NCBI RefSeq assembly: GCF_020148105.1 | Contig: NZ_JAHLZE010000029.1 | Span: 18,695 to 82,694 of the forward strand | Length of the DNA: 64,000 bases | Source: Methanobrevibacter sp. TMH8 | Lineage (GTDB): Archaea > Methanobacteriota > Methanobacteria > Methanobacteriales > Methanobacteriaceae | Direction of reading: 5' to 3' | Shown: positions 18,751 through 28,412 of the stretch, piece after piece | How positions within the stretch are numbered: the first letter of the stretch is position 1 | Layout of the letters: each line of letters begins with the position of its first letter | Notes under the pieces: model-generated | The model's database searches: none | The model's input: the letters and a program-made list of their open reading frames with translations, nothing else | Told to the model about the DNA's origin: nothing | Program-made: the position numbers and the translations under genes

Positions 18751-19368
18751 ATGATTACAATTATAGATTATGGGAGTGGAAATCTTAGAAGTATTTCTAA
18801 TGGTTTTTCTAAGATTGATGTAGAGTCCAATATTACAAACGATCCTGAGACAATAGCTGATGCTGAATACCTAGTTTTACCTGGAGTAGGAGCATTTGGA
18901 GAAGCTATGAAAAATATTGAACCTTATAAAAAATTAATAATTGAACATATAAATGATGATAAGCCATTTTTAGGAGTATGTTTAGGGCTTCAAATATTAT
19001 TAACAAGTAGTGAAGAAACTCCAAATGTTAAAGGGTTAGATATTTTCAAAGGAGAAGTTAAAAGGTTTTCAAAAGAAAATGGTCTTAAAGTTCCTCATAT
19101 GGGATGGAATCAGGTTGATATGACTCTTTGTGAAAAATCAAAAGCTTGTTCTATTATAGATACAGTCGATAAAGACTATTTTTATTTTGTTCACTCCTAC
19201 TATGCATCTCCAGAAGATGAAGATGTTATATCAGGTATTACAAAATATGGTTTTGATGTTCCAGCTGTTTTAAGTGAAAATAATGTATTTGCTACTCAGT
19301 TCCATCCAGAAAAAAGTGGAGTTCCTGGATTAAAAATACTTAAAAACTTCGTTACAATAAATTTTTAA
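18751..19368 (+). CDS. hisH: Imidazole glycerol phosphate synthase, glutaminase subunit
   Basis: A 205-residue class I glutamine amidotransferase. It supplies ammonia to HisF for making imidazole glycerol phosphate and AICAR in histidine synthesis. The start MITIIDYGSGNLRSI is characteristic. The oxyanion region LPGVGAFGEAM (43-53) and the nucleophile Cys77 in GVCLGLQ are present, and the His-x-Glu of the triad is in FHPEKSG. HisF is not nearby; the only other histidine gene in the window is hisG at 49-50 kb, so the pathway is dispersed. Confidence 0.96.
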   Translation: MITIIDYGSGNLRSISNGFSKIDVESNITNDPETIADAEYLVLPGVGAFGEAMKNIEPYKKLIIEHINDDKPFLGVCLGLQILLTSSEETPNVKGLDIFKGEVKRFSKENGLKVPHMGWNQVDMTLCEKSKACSIIDTVDKDYFYFVHSYYASPEDEDVISGITKYGFDVPAVLSENNVFATQFHPEKSGVPGLKILKNFVTINF

Positions 19369-19476
19369 GAAGTTTTACCCATATTTATTTCATATATTAT
19401 TTTTATTCTATCTTATTTTTCATACTTTTAATTCTATTTTAATTATTTTTAATTAAAAATTATTTTTACTCAAAAA

Positions 19477-19764
19477 TTATAATCTAGAATAGCTATAATA
19501 ACCTTTTACATCTGTATTTTTATCAACATACTCTGTATCAGGATCTAATTTACAGTCAACTAATATTTTACCATTTAATAATTCAATATGGAATACTCCA
19601 AAATCAAGCAATTTAAGATAATCTTCTTTATCTTTAAAATTTACCCAAAAAGGTAAATCATCAAACGCAGGTTTTAAAGTATCTTCTTTATTTATTCTGA
19701 CGTTAAAAACAAATATTTGTTCTAAATATGTATCAGTATATCCGGTTCCTAAATTTAAATCCAT
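19477..19764 (-). CDS. Small hypothetical protein
   Basis: A 95-residue acidic protein rich in Asp, Tyr and Leu, with no signal peptide or membrane segment. AGGTAATTTTC precedes the ATG, which supports a real gene. The segment PFWVNFKDKEDYLKLLDFGV looks like a compact alpha/beta fold. I do not recognise a family. It lies between hisH (convergent) and katA (divergent) without an operon partner. Confidence 0.65.
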   Translation of the reverse strand: MDLNLGTGYTDTYLEQIFVFNVRINKEDTLKPAFDDLPFWVNFKDKEDYLKLLDFGVFHIELLNGKILVDCKLDPDTEYVDKNTDVKGYYSYSRL

Positions 19765-20161
19765 GAAAATTACCTACGAAATTTATTTTTATTTATATTA
19801 ATTTTTTTATGTATATTAATTTCATCATATTTTATTATATTATTTTAATTATATTATCTTAATTATTATATTATTAATTTTTTGTAATTGATATTTTTAT
19901 TAAAAAAGAAATAATTAATATTATAATGAAACATAAAAATTAACCAATAATTATACATAAATACTATACAGATAAATTGAATAATTAATTTATTTAATAA
20001 ATAAGTTGAAATATAAAGAAAAAAGTATGTTTAAAGGACAAATAACTCTTTATAAAACTTTTAAATAAATCATACTAAAAATTAGATAATTACGAAAATA
20101 ATATATAATAAAAATAACAGACGTTATAATATAAATGAACATTAAATCATGAAGTGATTAT
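19765..20161. promoter_or_regulatory. katA upstream region
   Basis: About 400 bases of AT-rich DNA lie before the catalase gene. A BRE/TATA-like CGAAAATAATATATAATAA stands at about 20094-20112, roughly 55 bases before the start codon, so transcription would begin near 20135. No clear palindrome for a peroxide regulator is visible. Confidence 0.4.
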
Positions 20162-21673
20162 ATGTCAAATAAGAAAAAATTAACAACAAATAAAGGGATT
20201 CCAGTTCCAAATGACCAAGCATCCATTACTACAGGTAAGGGATCTAGCTATGTAATGTTAGGAGATTCTCATTTAACTGAGAAACTTGCGCATTTTGGTA
20301 GGGAAAGAATTCCTGAAAGAGTAGTACATGCGAAAGGAACTGGAGCCTATGGATACTTTGAGGTTACAAATGATCTTTCTAAATACACTAGAGCAAAATT
20401 TCTTTCTGAAGTTGGTAAAAAAACAGATGCATTCATAAGATTTTCAACTGTAGGGGGAGAAAGAGGTTCTGCTGATGCAAAAAGAGATCCACGTGGAACA
20501 GCTATGAAATTTTATACAGAAGAAGGTAATTATGATCTTGTTGGTAACAATACCCCTATATTTTTCATTAGAGATACAATAAAATTCCCAGATTTTATCC
20601 ATACACAAAAAAGGAATCCTAAAAATAATTTACCTGATGCAGATATGTTTTGGGACTTTATGTCTTTAACTCCTGAGTCTATTCATCAAGCAACATTTTT
20701 GTTTACTGATAGAGGAACACCAATGAACTTTAGACATATGCATTTGTTTGGAAGTCATACATTTATGTGGTATAATGAAAAAAATGAATATGTTTGGGTG
20801 AAATATCATTTTAAAACAGCTCAAGGAATAGAAAATTTAACCAATGATGAAGCTGTTAAAATGTGTGGTGAAAATCCAGATCATGCAGTTGAAGATTTAT
20901 TTGAAGCTATTGAAGAGGGAAACTATCCTGAATGGAATGTTTATGTTCAGATTATGACTCCTGAAGAAGCTAAAGAATATAAGTTTGATCCATTTGATGT
21001 AACAAAAGTATGGTTCCATGATGACTACCCACTAATCCCTCTTGGAAAGTTTGTATTAAACAGAAATCCAGAAAATTTCTTTGCTGAAGTTGAACAAGCA
21101 GCTTTTGCACCTTCTAACTTTGTTCCAGGTATTGGTCCTTCTCCAGATAGATTATTACAAGGAAGATTATTCTCTTATGAAGATACTCAAAGACATAGAT
21201 TAGGTCCAAATCATCACCAAATTCCAGTAAACAGAGCAAAAAATACAGAAGTTAATACCTATCAAAGAGATAGCTATATGGCTGTTGATGGTAATGGTGG
21301 AAGTGGTCCTAACTACTATCCAAACTCATTTAATGGTCCAGAACCTGATGAAACAGTTACCCCACCAACCATAGAAGTAGATGCTGAAATCAACAGACAT
21401 ACTAGACCAACCGAAGACATTGACTTCTTCCAAACTGGTGAACTTTGGAGAAGAGTTTTATCTGATGAAGATAAAGATCATCTTGTATACAATATACAAG
21501 TACATTTAGGTAATGCTCAAGAAAGAATCCAATACAGGCAATGCTCTCTTTTTTACAAAGCAGACCCCGAATATGGTTCTCGTGTAGCTGAAGCTATTGG
21601 TCTTGATGTCAGTAAAGTCAAAGAATTATCTGAAATGACTCAAGAAGAAAGAGTAGAAGCTACAAAACAATGA
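20162..21673 (+). CDS. katA: Monofunctional heme catalase
   Basis: A 503-residue catalase of the small-subunit type that converts hydrogen peroxide to water and oxygen. The catalytic His is at 56 in RIPERVVHAKGTGAYG, and the partner Asn is in LVGNNTPIFFIRD (near 129). The proximal heme ligand is the Tyr in RLFSYEDTQRHRLGPNHHQI (near 340). The length is normal and all key residues are present. GTGATT precedes the ATG. Catalase is rare in methanogens; the described Methanobrevibacter arboriphilus enzyme depends on externally supplied heme (established). No heme synthesis or uptake gene is adjacent. Confidence 0.97.
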   Translation: MSNKKKLTTNKGIPVPNDQASITTGKGSSYVMLGDSHLTEKLAHFGRERIPERVVHAKGTGAYGYFEVTNDLSKYTRAKFLSEVGKKTDAFIRFSTVGGERGSADAKRDPRGTAMKFYTEEGNYDLVGNNTPIFFIRDTIKFPDFIHTQKRNPKNNLPDADMFWDFMSLTPESIHQATFLFTDRGTPMNFRHMHLFGSHTFMWYNEKNEYVWVKYHFKTAQGIENLTNDEAVKMCGENPDHAVEDLFEAIEEGNYPEWNVYVQIMTPEEAKEYKFDPFDVTKVWFHDDYPLIPLGKFVLNRNPENFFAEVEQAAFAPSNFVPGIGPSPDRLLQGRLFSYEDTQRHRLGPNHHQIPVNRAKNTEVNTYQRDSYMAVDGNGGSGPNYYPNSFNGPEPDETVTPPTIEVDAEINRHTRPTEDIDFFQTGELWRRVLSDEDKDHLVYNIQVHLGNAQERIQYRQCSLFYKADPEYGSRVAEAIGLDVSKVKELSEMTQEERVEATKQ

Positions 21674-21787
21674 TATAACTACTTATATTAATTTATTACT
21701 TGATTTCATAGAAAAGAGTAAAAAGAGTAAAAATAATAGAAATAATAGAAATAGTATAAAATAGACAAAAAATTAAATAGATTTAAT

Positions 21788-22168
21788 ATGGATACTAAAA
21801 GAACACTTTTCTTTAGTTTAGGTGTAGTTTTAGTAGGCATAGGTGCTGTAGGAGTGGCTCTCCCAGTACTTCCTACTACTCCTTTTATTATAGCTGCAGC
21901 AGCATGCTTTGGAAAAAGTTCAAAAAGAGCTGAAAAATGGATATCTAATAATAGGTACTTTGGTAGCTATATAGAAAACTACAAAAATAAACAAGGCGTA
22001 CCAATAGATGTTAAAAGAAATAGTTTAATATTCTTATGGATAATGTTGATTATTTCAGCTTTCATTATAAATAAGCCAATTATGTTTATTGTGCTAGCTG
22101 TTGTTGGAATCGGAGTTAGTATTCATATTTTACTTTTAAAAACAAAAATAGAAGAAAAAGCCGAATAA
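21788..22168 (+). CDS. DUF454 (YbaN-like) membrane protein
   Basis: A 126-residue protein of the YbaN/DUF454 family. The hallmark N-terminal motif LGVVLVGIGAVGVALPVLPT is followed by TPFIIAAAACFGKSSKRAEKWI. A loop with YFGSYIENYKNKQGVP follows, then two more hydrophobic segments at about 76-112. Function is unknown across the family. It begins 114 bases after katA on the same strand. No strong ribosome binding site is visible. Confidence 0.88.
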   Translation: MDTKRTLFFSLGVVLVGIGAVGVALPVLPTTPFIIAAAACFGKSSKRAEKWISNNRYFGSYIENYKNKQGVPIDVKRNSLIFLWIMLIISAFIINKPIMFIVLAVVGIGVSIHILLLKTKIEEKAE

Positions 22169-22751
22169 TCTCTATATAAAATAATTTAATTCATAATTAC
22201 ATATTTATATCATAATTATAGATATTATAAATGATTTATTTAATTTTTAATACAATTATTTTTTTATTTTTTATTAATTCATTTTAATAATTTTTTTATA
22301 AAATTTTAATAATATTTTAATAATATATTAATAATATATTTTTATAATTTAATTTTATAATTTAATTTTAATTTACCTTCAATATGTTTTTGATATATTT
22401 TAATTTATTTTATAATTCAGTTTATAATATAATTTATAATTCATTTTAATCATCTGTAATTAATCATTTATTTTAATATTTTACATTAAATTAATTTAAT
22501 TAGTTAATTTCATTTAATATAATATTTTTGACTCATATATACACTATTTTTATATATTTTTCAATTTTTATTTTTAAAAATTTAATTTAAAAGTTTAATA
22601 TTAATTATTTTATGAAAAATATAAATATTTTAAAAAACATAATAATATAGTGTTTGATTAACTAAAAATAATTAAAAAATGAATAATTAAAAGGGAATGC
22701 TAAAAAAACAATGAATAATTAATGTTAAGATACTTGAAAAGGAGTTAAACT
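22169..22751. other. AT-rich intergenic region
   Basis: About 580 bases, nearly all A and T, with short TTTAATAATATATTAATA and TTTATAATTTAATT repeats at 22285-22370. It ends with the AAGGAG site of the next gene. I see no reading frame or structured RNA. Confidence 0.4.
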
Positions 22752-23324
22752 ATGATGGACAAAAATGAATTTTGGGAATTAATTCAAACATCTTATAAAG
22801 AGGCAGATTGGGAAACTGATAAAGAAATGGAACTTTTAATAAATAAGTTGTCTGAATATTCACAGGAAGATATATTAAGATTTGGAAAAATCTACGATAT
22901 ATATGCAAAAGAGTCTTATAAAAAAAAATTATGGGCCGCTGCATATGTAATGAATGGTGGTTGTTCAGATGATTGTTTCGATTATTTTAGAGGATGGTTA
23001 ATATCAAGAGGAAAAGAACCTTATCTTAATGCATTGATTAATCCAGATTCTCTTATTGATTTAGATATACCTTATGAAGATGACAATTTTGAAAATGAGC
23101 TAATGCTGAGTGTAGCTCAAATATCTTTCAATAAAAAAATAGGAACAGAAGAAGATATAAATGTTTATTTTGAAAGAATGAAACAATTTGAACTAGATTC
23201 AGATGAAATACTCAGAATTGTAGCTGAAATATCTTTTGATGAGAATATTGATGCTGAATGGGATGAAGATGATGAAGAAAGTTTGAAAAATCTTGTTCCA
23301 AAATTATATGATCAGTATTGGTAG
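22752..23324 (+). CDS. DUF4240 domain protein
   Basis: A 190-residue acidic protein. The N-terminus MMDKNEFWELIQTSY and the core KLWAAAYVMNGGCSDDCFDY with FRGWLISRGKEPY are the DUF4240 hallmarks, a family often seen in bacterial immunity or toxin neighbourhoods and of unknown function. The C-terminal 70 residues are very rich in Asp/Glu. AAGGAG lies 7 bases before the first of two adjacent ATGs. A GNAT gene follows after 64 bases. Confidence 0.88.
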   Translation: MMDKNEFWELIQTSYKEADWETDKEMELLINKLSEYSQEDILRFGKIYDIYAKESYKKKLWAAAYVMNGGCSDDCFDYFRGWLISRGKEPYLNALINPDSLIDLDIPYEDDNFENELMLSVAQISFNKKIGTEEDINVYFERMKQFELDSDEILRIVAEISFDENIDAEWDEDDEESLKNLVPKLYDQYW

Positions 23325-23388
23325 TTATTGGTAGATATCTAATGAAAAATATTTAAGGTATTGAAATCTTAATTATTCAAATAATTCA

Positions 23389-23997
23389 ATGAAATCAAAG
23401 AGCAATCCTGAATATAAACTAAGGAAATTCAAAAAACAAGATGTCGATAGCATAACTAAATATGCTAATAATAAGAATATAGCTAAATGGCTTACAAATG
23501 AATTTCCACATCCTTATTCAAAAAAAGATGCTGGAATTTTTATAGATATAGTTTCAAAAGAAGATCCTATCATTGTATTCGCCATTGAAATTAATGGAGA
23601 AGCTGCTGGTGCGATAGCTGTAACACCAGAAAGTGAAAATAAAAATAATGAGAGCAAAGAAAAACACGAAAAAAATAAACAACATAATACTGAGATTCAA
23701 GATACCAAAATAAATATATGCAATAAACAAGCTGAATTAGGATATTGGTTAGGTGAAAAATACTGGAACAAAGGAATTATGACATCTGTTATCAAAAAAA
23801 TGGTTAATTATGGGTTTGAAACATTTGATATTGATTGTATATTTGCAACCCCATTTTTAGAAAATATAGTTTCTCAAAAAGTCCTTAAAAAAGTTGGTTT
23901 TAAAAATAATTCTGAATCCAAAACTATAATTAAAAATAGTGAAGCATATGAGGTCTTTATTTTTTCAATTGAAAAAAATCAAATAATAGATATTTAA
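23389..23997 (+). CDS. GNAT-family N-acetyltransferase (RimJ/RimL type)
   Basis: A 202-residue acetyltransferase using acetyl-CoA. The N-terminus YKLRKFKKQDVDSITKYANN begins the fold. AELGYWLGEKYWNKGIMTSV is the acetyl-CoA binding region, and VSQKVLKKVGFKN is near the C-terminus. An Asn/Lys/Glu-rich insert at about 83-110 splits the fold between strands 4 and 5 and is not a family feature. The substrate is unknown. No clear ribosome binding site is seen. The ZIP gene follows 16 bases later, so the two are probably cotranscribed. Confidence 0.87.
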   Translation: MKSKSNPEYKLRKFKKQDVDSITKYANNKNIAKWLTNEFPHPYSKKDAGIFIDIVSKEDPIIVFAIEINGEAAGAIAVTPESENKNNESKEKHEKNKQHNTEIQDTKINICNKQAELGYWLGEKYWNKGIMTSVIKKMVNYGFETFDIDCIFATPFLENIVSQKVLKKVGFKNNSESKTIIKNSEAYEVFIFSIEKNQIIDI

Positions 23998-24013
23998 AAA
24001 ATGTGTGTTTATT

Positions 24014-24895
24014 ATGATTCCTGATTATATTTTCGCAGGATTATGGGGAGGTATTGGAAGTATCGGACTTCTAATTGGTAGTTTTGTTGGATATAAATAT
24101 AATATATCTAAAAAATATATAGCAATTGTAACTGCTTTTAGTTCAGGAATATTAATATCCGCCCTTTGTTTTGAACTTCTTCTCGAATCTTATCATTATG
24201 GCAATATTTATACCCTGTCAATAGGATTTATTACAGGTGTTGTTGGATTTACTATAATTGATACATTTATAAATCGATTAAACACTAAAAAACAGGCTAA
24301 AAGTAATATTAAGGATAATAAACAGATTATATCTGAAAATAATAGTAAAAATATTGGCATTAATATCAATAATAACACAATTAATAGTAATGATAAGAAT
24401 ATCCATAAATATAGAATTATCAAAAATAGATACAAAGGCTACCTTAATAAATACCAAATTGAAGGATTAACTGCTTTTGCAGCTGCAATATTAGATGGGA
24501 TTCCAGAATCAATAGCTATTGGATTAACATATTTTATAGGAGGACCAATAAGTTTAGCTCTGTTAATTTCAATTTTTATTGCAAACTCATTTGAAGGAAT
24601 GTCAGCTTCATCCTATATGAAATTAGGCGGATGGAATGGGAAAAATATAATGGGTCTCTGGATTTCTGTTTTAATACTAGCATTTACATCAGCAATGTTA
24701 AGTTATATCATATTCTCCCATACTGATCAACACATATTATCCGGCGCATTAGCAATGTCAGCTGGTGCAATTCTAGCTATGATAGCCGATACTATGTTAC
24801 CAGAAGCTTTTTCTGAAACAAGAGAATATACTGGTCTTTTAATGGCCATAGGATTCTTGATATCATTTACTTTATCACAATTAACATTCGGTTAA
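24014..24895 (+). CDS. ZIP-family metal transporter
   Basis: A 293-residue membrane protein with eight predicted helices. A long Asn/Lys-rich cytoplasmic loop (about 95-145) separates helices 3 and 4, as in ZIP proteins. Helix 4 has LDGIPESIAIGL and helix 5 has NSFEGMSASS, aligned with the metal-site motifs HNxPEG and HxxxE. The first residues of both (His in many ZIPs) are Asp and Asn here, so metal preference may differ. I chose the ATG at 24014 rather than the GTG at 24005; neither has a clear ribosome binding site. It follows the GNAT gene closely. Confidence 0.86.
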   Translation: MIPDYIFAGLWGGIGSIGLLIGSFVGYKYNISKKYIAIVTAFSSGILISALCFELLLESYHYGNIYTLSIGFITGVVGFTIIDTFINRLNTKKQAKSNIKDNKQIISENNSKNIGININNNTINSNDKNIHKYRIIKNRYKGYLNKYQIEGLTAFAAAILDGIPESIAIGLTYFIGGPISLALLISIFIANSFEGMSASSYMKLGGWNGKNIMGLWISVLILAFTSAMLSYIIFSHTDQHILSGALAMSAGAILAMIADTMLPEAFSETREYTGLLMAIGFLISFTLSQLTFG

Positions 24896-25065
24896 ATTAG
24901 TTTATTAATGATATTCAGTATCAAAACTAATTAAAAAATAATAAAATAGATATAAATATAATAATAACAAATATCAAATACTTATATCTGATAATAGATA
25001 ATTACATACAATAATAAATACTAAATAACATATTATAATATATAACTATCAAAAAAGGTGATTTT

Positions 25066-25743
25066 ATGAAAGATGTAGCTAATCAGTTTAATAAAATAGC
25101 TGAAAAATATGATTCTCAAAGAAAAAAATTAATCCCAGTTTTTGATGATTTTTATGGAATAGCTATTAATAGTGTTAAAATTGAAGACCCTATCCCAAAT
25201 GTTCTTGAAATAGGAACTGGTACTGGATTATTTACAGAAATGTTTCTTAAAAAGTATCCGAATGCAGAAATGGATCTTGTAGACATTTCTGAAAATATGT
25301 TAGATGTGGCTAAAGAACGTTTTCAAACAAACACTAACCTTAATTTTTACTTAGAAGATATCACTAAATTTGAAGTAGAAGAGGATAAGCAATACGATGC
25401 AATTATCTCATCATTAGCTATTCATCACTTATCAAATCCAGAAAAAGAAAAATTATACCATAAAATAGGTGAATGGATAAAACCAGAAGGAATATTTGTA
25501 AATGCAGAAATGATAGCTGGTGAAACAAAATATCTTGATAAAATGTATCAAGAAAATGAAAAAGAAATGACTAAAAAAGCAGGACTTGATAACGAAAGTG
25601 AAAAAAAAGCTTTTGAAAGAATGCACCTTGATATGAAAGTTCCAGCAAGTACACAATTAAAATGGCTAGAAGATGCTGGATTTTCCCATGTTGACTGTAT
25701 TTACAAAGCATATAGTTTTGGTGTTTTATGGGCTAAAAAATAA
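25066..25743 (+). CDS. Class I SAM-dependent methyltransferase
   Basis: A 225-residue methyltransferase. Motif I is VLEIGTGTGLFTEMFLKKYP (about 46-65), motif II ends in MDLVDIS, and YDAIISSLAIHHLSNPEKEKL is motif IV with the post-motif helix. The C-terminal LKWLEDAGFSHVDCIYKAYSFGVLWA is typical of small-molecule methyltransferases. The acceptor is unknown. GGTGATTTT precedes the ATG. It is a single gene. Confidence 0.92.
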   Translation: MKDVANQFNKIAEKYDSQRKKLIPVFDDFYGIAINSVKIEDPIPNVLEIGTGTGLFTEMFLKKYPNAEMDLVDISENMLDVAKERFQTNTNLNFYLEDITKFEVEEDKQYDAIISSLAIHHLSNPEKEKLYHKIGEWIKPEGIFVNAEMIAGETKYLDKMYQENEKEMTKKAGLDNESEKKAFERMHLDMKVPASTQLKWLEDAGFSHVDCIYKAYSFGVLWAKK

Positions 25744-25897
25744 TGAAACAACTTAAATAAAATTAAAAAAATAAAATATTCATAATATAAAATTAGATAA
25801 AACTAAAAAATAAAATTAATAAAAATAAAAATAAAAAATATAAAAGTAAAACATATAAAAATGATTATAAATTAATAAATAAAGAAATTAAAAGTGT

Positions 25898-27085
25898 TTA
25901 GCTAGTAATAATACTGATAATATCTCCATCACATAGTTCATAATCACTAGCTACACGCATATTTTTTCTTGCATTAATAGCATGCATAAATTTGTCACCA
26001 ATATCTGTATGTACAACATAAGCAAGATTTCTTGGATTAGATCCTAATCTAATGAGAATTGGATCTGGAAGAACATTACCATTATTATCTGTGAATTTAT
26101 GCTCGTCTTCAACAGGATAGACAACAATCATATTAAGTAATTCAAATACTGCTGTATTTAAAGCTTTTTGAACACCAGTACTACCATATTTCATAAGTAC
26201 ATTTTCTTTAATGTAATTCAAAGCATTGAGTTGATTTTTATTCAATTTTTCCTCATCAACTATCTCAAAATCAGAATCTCCTGAGTTATAATTAATAAGA
26301 CCTGCTTTAGCTGCATTAACCAATGCAAGTTCACTGTCAGCTGAAGCTGGAATAACATCTGGATATTTTTCTTTAATTCTTTTTATATTCTCTTCAGAAG
26401 TTGGAAGATCAGCTTTATTAGCTACAATCAACATTGGCTTAGCTATTCTTCTAAGATTTGTAACTAGTTCAATTAAATCTTCTTTTTCCCATTTTTGATA
26501 ATCTGGATTTGCTCCTCTTTTTGCTTCAATCACATCTTCAAGAGTTACACCAGTCCCAGACATTTGTTCATATATAACTTTAGCTACATCTAATTTTTCA
26601 GCTTCTATTTTCCTAATGAGCCTACTCCAATTTTTGCTTAAAATTCCATACATCCACATTACAATCTCATATTCAAGAAACTCAATATCTTCCAAAGGAT
26701 CATGAGTACCAGGATCAACTGGACGACCTTCCTCATCAGTAGAACCTGAAGCATCAATAACATGAATAAAAACTTTAGCTTGTCTTAAATCATCCAAAAA
26801 CTTATTTCCAAGGCCTCGACCTTCATGAGCTCCTGGAACAAGTCCAGCTACATCAATTAATTCCACATGAATATATCTTTTTCCATCTATACATTCAGAA
26901 TTTCTTGGATTGCATGTGAGTTCTAAGTCAACACAAGGACATGGTTTTACGACATTTGCAATAGCTTTATTAGCATCTATTGTTGTGAAAGGGTAATCGG
27001 CCATTTCTACAGTAGAAGTTGTAGCTGAATTAAAGAATGAAGATTTTCCTACATTTGGTTTTCCTGTAACTGCGATTTGAAGCAT
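25898..27085 (-). CDS. YchF/Obg-type GTPase (redox-regulated ATPase family)
   Basis: A 395-residue P-loop NTPase of the universal YchF group in its archaeal form. G1 is GKPNVGKSS (7-15), G3 is [12 protein letters not shown] and G4 is NKAD. A helical insertion lies between G3 and G4. The C-terminal TGS domain (from about 305) ends [15 protein letters not shown]. The family binds ribosomes and may sense redox state or stress; the archaeal role is not defined. GTGATAAT precedes the ATG. It is a stand-alone gene. Confidence 0.93.
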   Translation of the reverse strand: MLQIAVTGKPNVGKSSFFNSATTSTVEMADYPFTTIDANKAIANVVKPCPCVDLELTCNPRNSECIDGKRYIHVELIDVAGLVPGAHEGRGLGNKFLDDLRQAKVFIHVIDASGSTDEEGRPVDPGTHDPLEDIEFLEYEIVMWMYGILSKNWSRLIRKIEAEKLDVAKVIYEQMSGTGVTLEDVIEAKRGANPDYQKWEKEDLIELVTNLRRIAKPMLIVANKADLPTSEENIKRIKEKYPDVIPASADSELALVNAAKAGLINYNSGDSDFEIVDEEKLNKNQLNALNYIKENVLMKYGSTGVQKALNTAVFELLNMIVVYPVEDEHKFTDNNGNVLPDPILIRLGSNPRNLAYVVHTDIGDKFMHAINARKNMRVASDYELCDGDIISIITS

Positions 27086-27535
27086 ATTATCACTGATTTA
27101 ATTGAATATAATAAAATTTGATAAAATCTAATAAAATTTAATAAACTTTGTTAAAATTTAATTTAATCTTAAAATTATTATTTAAATTATATAAAAATTT
27201 TTTATATAATTTTTTTTATATGATTTTTTTATATATTTTTATATATTTTTAGTAAATTTATTTAACATTATTCTGATTATTGTATATTTTATTATAATAT
27301 TTTTTAAAAATGCTCTTAATAATGTTTTTAATATACTTTATATAATATTTTAAAAATATTTTTTAAAAATTATAATTATTATATAAATATCTACATCTAT
27401 CTTTAATAAATTATCTATAATCATAACATATCATTTATATTTAATTTGATCTAAAAATTATCTAAATTTTAATAAAAAATATAGTGGATTTAATGGTAAA
27501 TAATAGTAAACAATTTATTATAATTTTTAATTAAG
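27086..27535. other. AT-rich intergenic region
   Basis: About 450 bases of nearly pure A/T between the YchF gene (its promoter side) and the end of the TauE gene. TTTTTTATATAATTTTTTTTATATG-like runs occur at 27200-27250. Nothing else is recognised. Confidence 0.4.
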
Positions 27536-28390
27536 TTATGCAAGTAACAATCCTAATCCCATAACAAGACTTATAGATATAAGTATAGGACCATATACTT
27601 TCTCAATAATCTTCGGATCAATTTTTTTAAGAGATTTAGGTCCTAAAAATGCACCTATAATTGATCCACTAGAAAGAAGGAGTATTAAAGGTATATCTAA
27701 TTTTCCTAGTACAAAATAACCTCCAATACCAGCTAAAGAATTGAATATAAGCACAAATATAGTTGTACCTACAACCATTATAGCAGGTAAACCTAAACTA
27801 TAAAGTCCTGCAGTAACAGGTGGTGTTCCACTTATTCCAAAAATTCCAGCTAATATTCCACCTGCAAATCCAAAAAAAGAAGCAATAACTTTTTTGAATC
27901 CATTTATTTCTACAATTTTTTCTGTATTCTCTATATTATATGTATTCTCCATATCCTCTATATTTTCATTTGATTTTTCTTTTTCTCTTTCTTTTTCTCT
28001 TTCTTTTTGTTCTTTATATCTTTGTATAAAACTTTTAAGCATTGGAATTAACATTATCAATACAAAAATACCTAAAATTTTTTCAAGAAGAAGTGAAGGG
28101 ATTAGATTTGCAATGTATGTTCCTATTAATGTACCAAATATACCCCCAATTCCCAAGATTAAACCTAAACGAATATTTACATTACCTTCACGATAATGGC
28201 TAAATGCACCTGCAGCTGTTGTAGGCAAAACTGATGCTAAAGATGTAGCAACAGCTATATGTGGAGGAACACCAAAAACAAGTGTTAAAATTGGTACATA
28301 AAATCCACCTCCTCCTCCACCTAAAGTAGACACTAAAAATCCAACTAAAAATCCGAAAAGGGGAATAAAAATTAAATTAAAATCAAACAT
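27536..28390 (-). CDS. TauE/SafE-family sulfite/organic-anion exporter
   Basis: A 284-residue membrane protein with two homologous halves of about four helices. Each half carries the family signature: GFLVSTLGGGGGGFYVPILT in the N-terminal half and GFAGGILAGIFGISGTPPVT in the C-terminal half. A Lys/Glu/Asn-rich cytoplasmic loop (about 125-160) joins them and is encoded by a short imperfect repeat (27979-28012). Substrates in the family include sulfite, sulfoacetate and thiosulfate; none is shown here. It starts 22 bases after an MBL-fold gene, suggesting one operon. Confidence 0.9.
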   Translation of the reverse strand: MFDFNLIFIPLFGFLVGFLVSTLGGGGGGFYVPILTLVFGVPPHIAVATSLASVLPTTAAGAFSHYREGNVNIRLGLILGIGGIFGTLIGTYIANLIPSLLLEKILGIFVLIMLIPMLKSFIQRYKEQKEREKEREKEKSNENIEDMENTYNIENTEKIVEINGFKKVIASFFGFAGGILAGIFGISGTPPVTAGLYSLGLPAIMVVGTTIFVLIFNSLAGIGGYFVLGKLDIPLILLLSSGSIIGAFLGPKSLKKIDPKIIEKVYGPILISISLVMGLGLLLA

Positions 28391-28412
28391 TTAAATTACA
28401 ATTCCTTATGTT

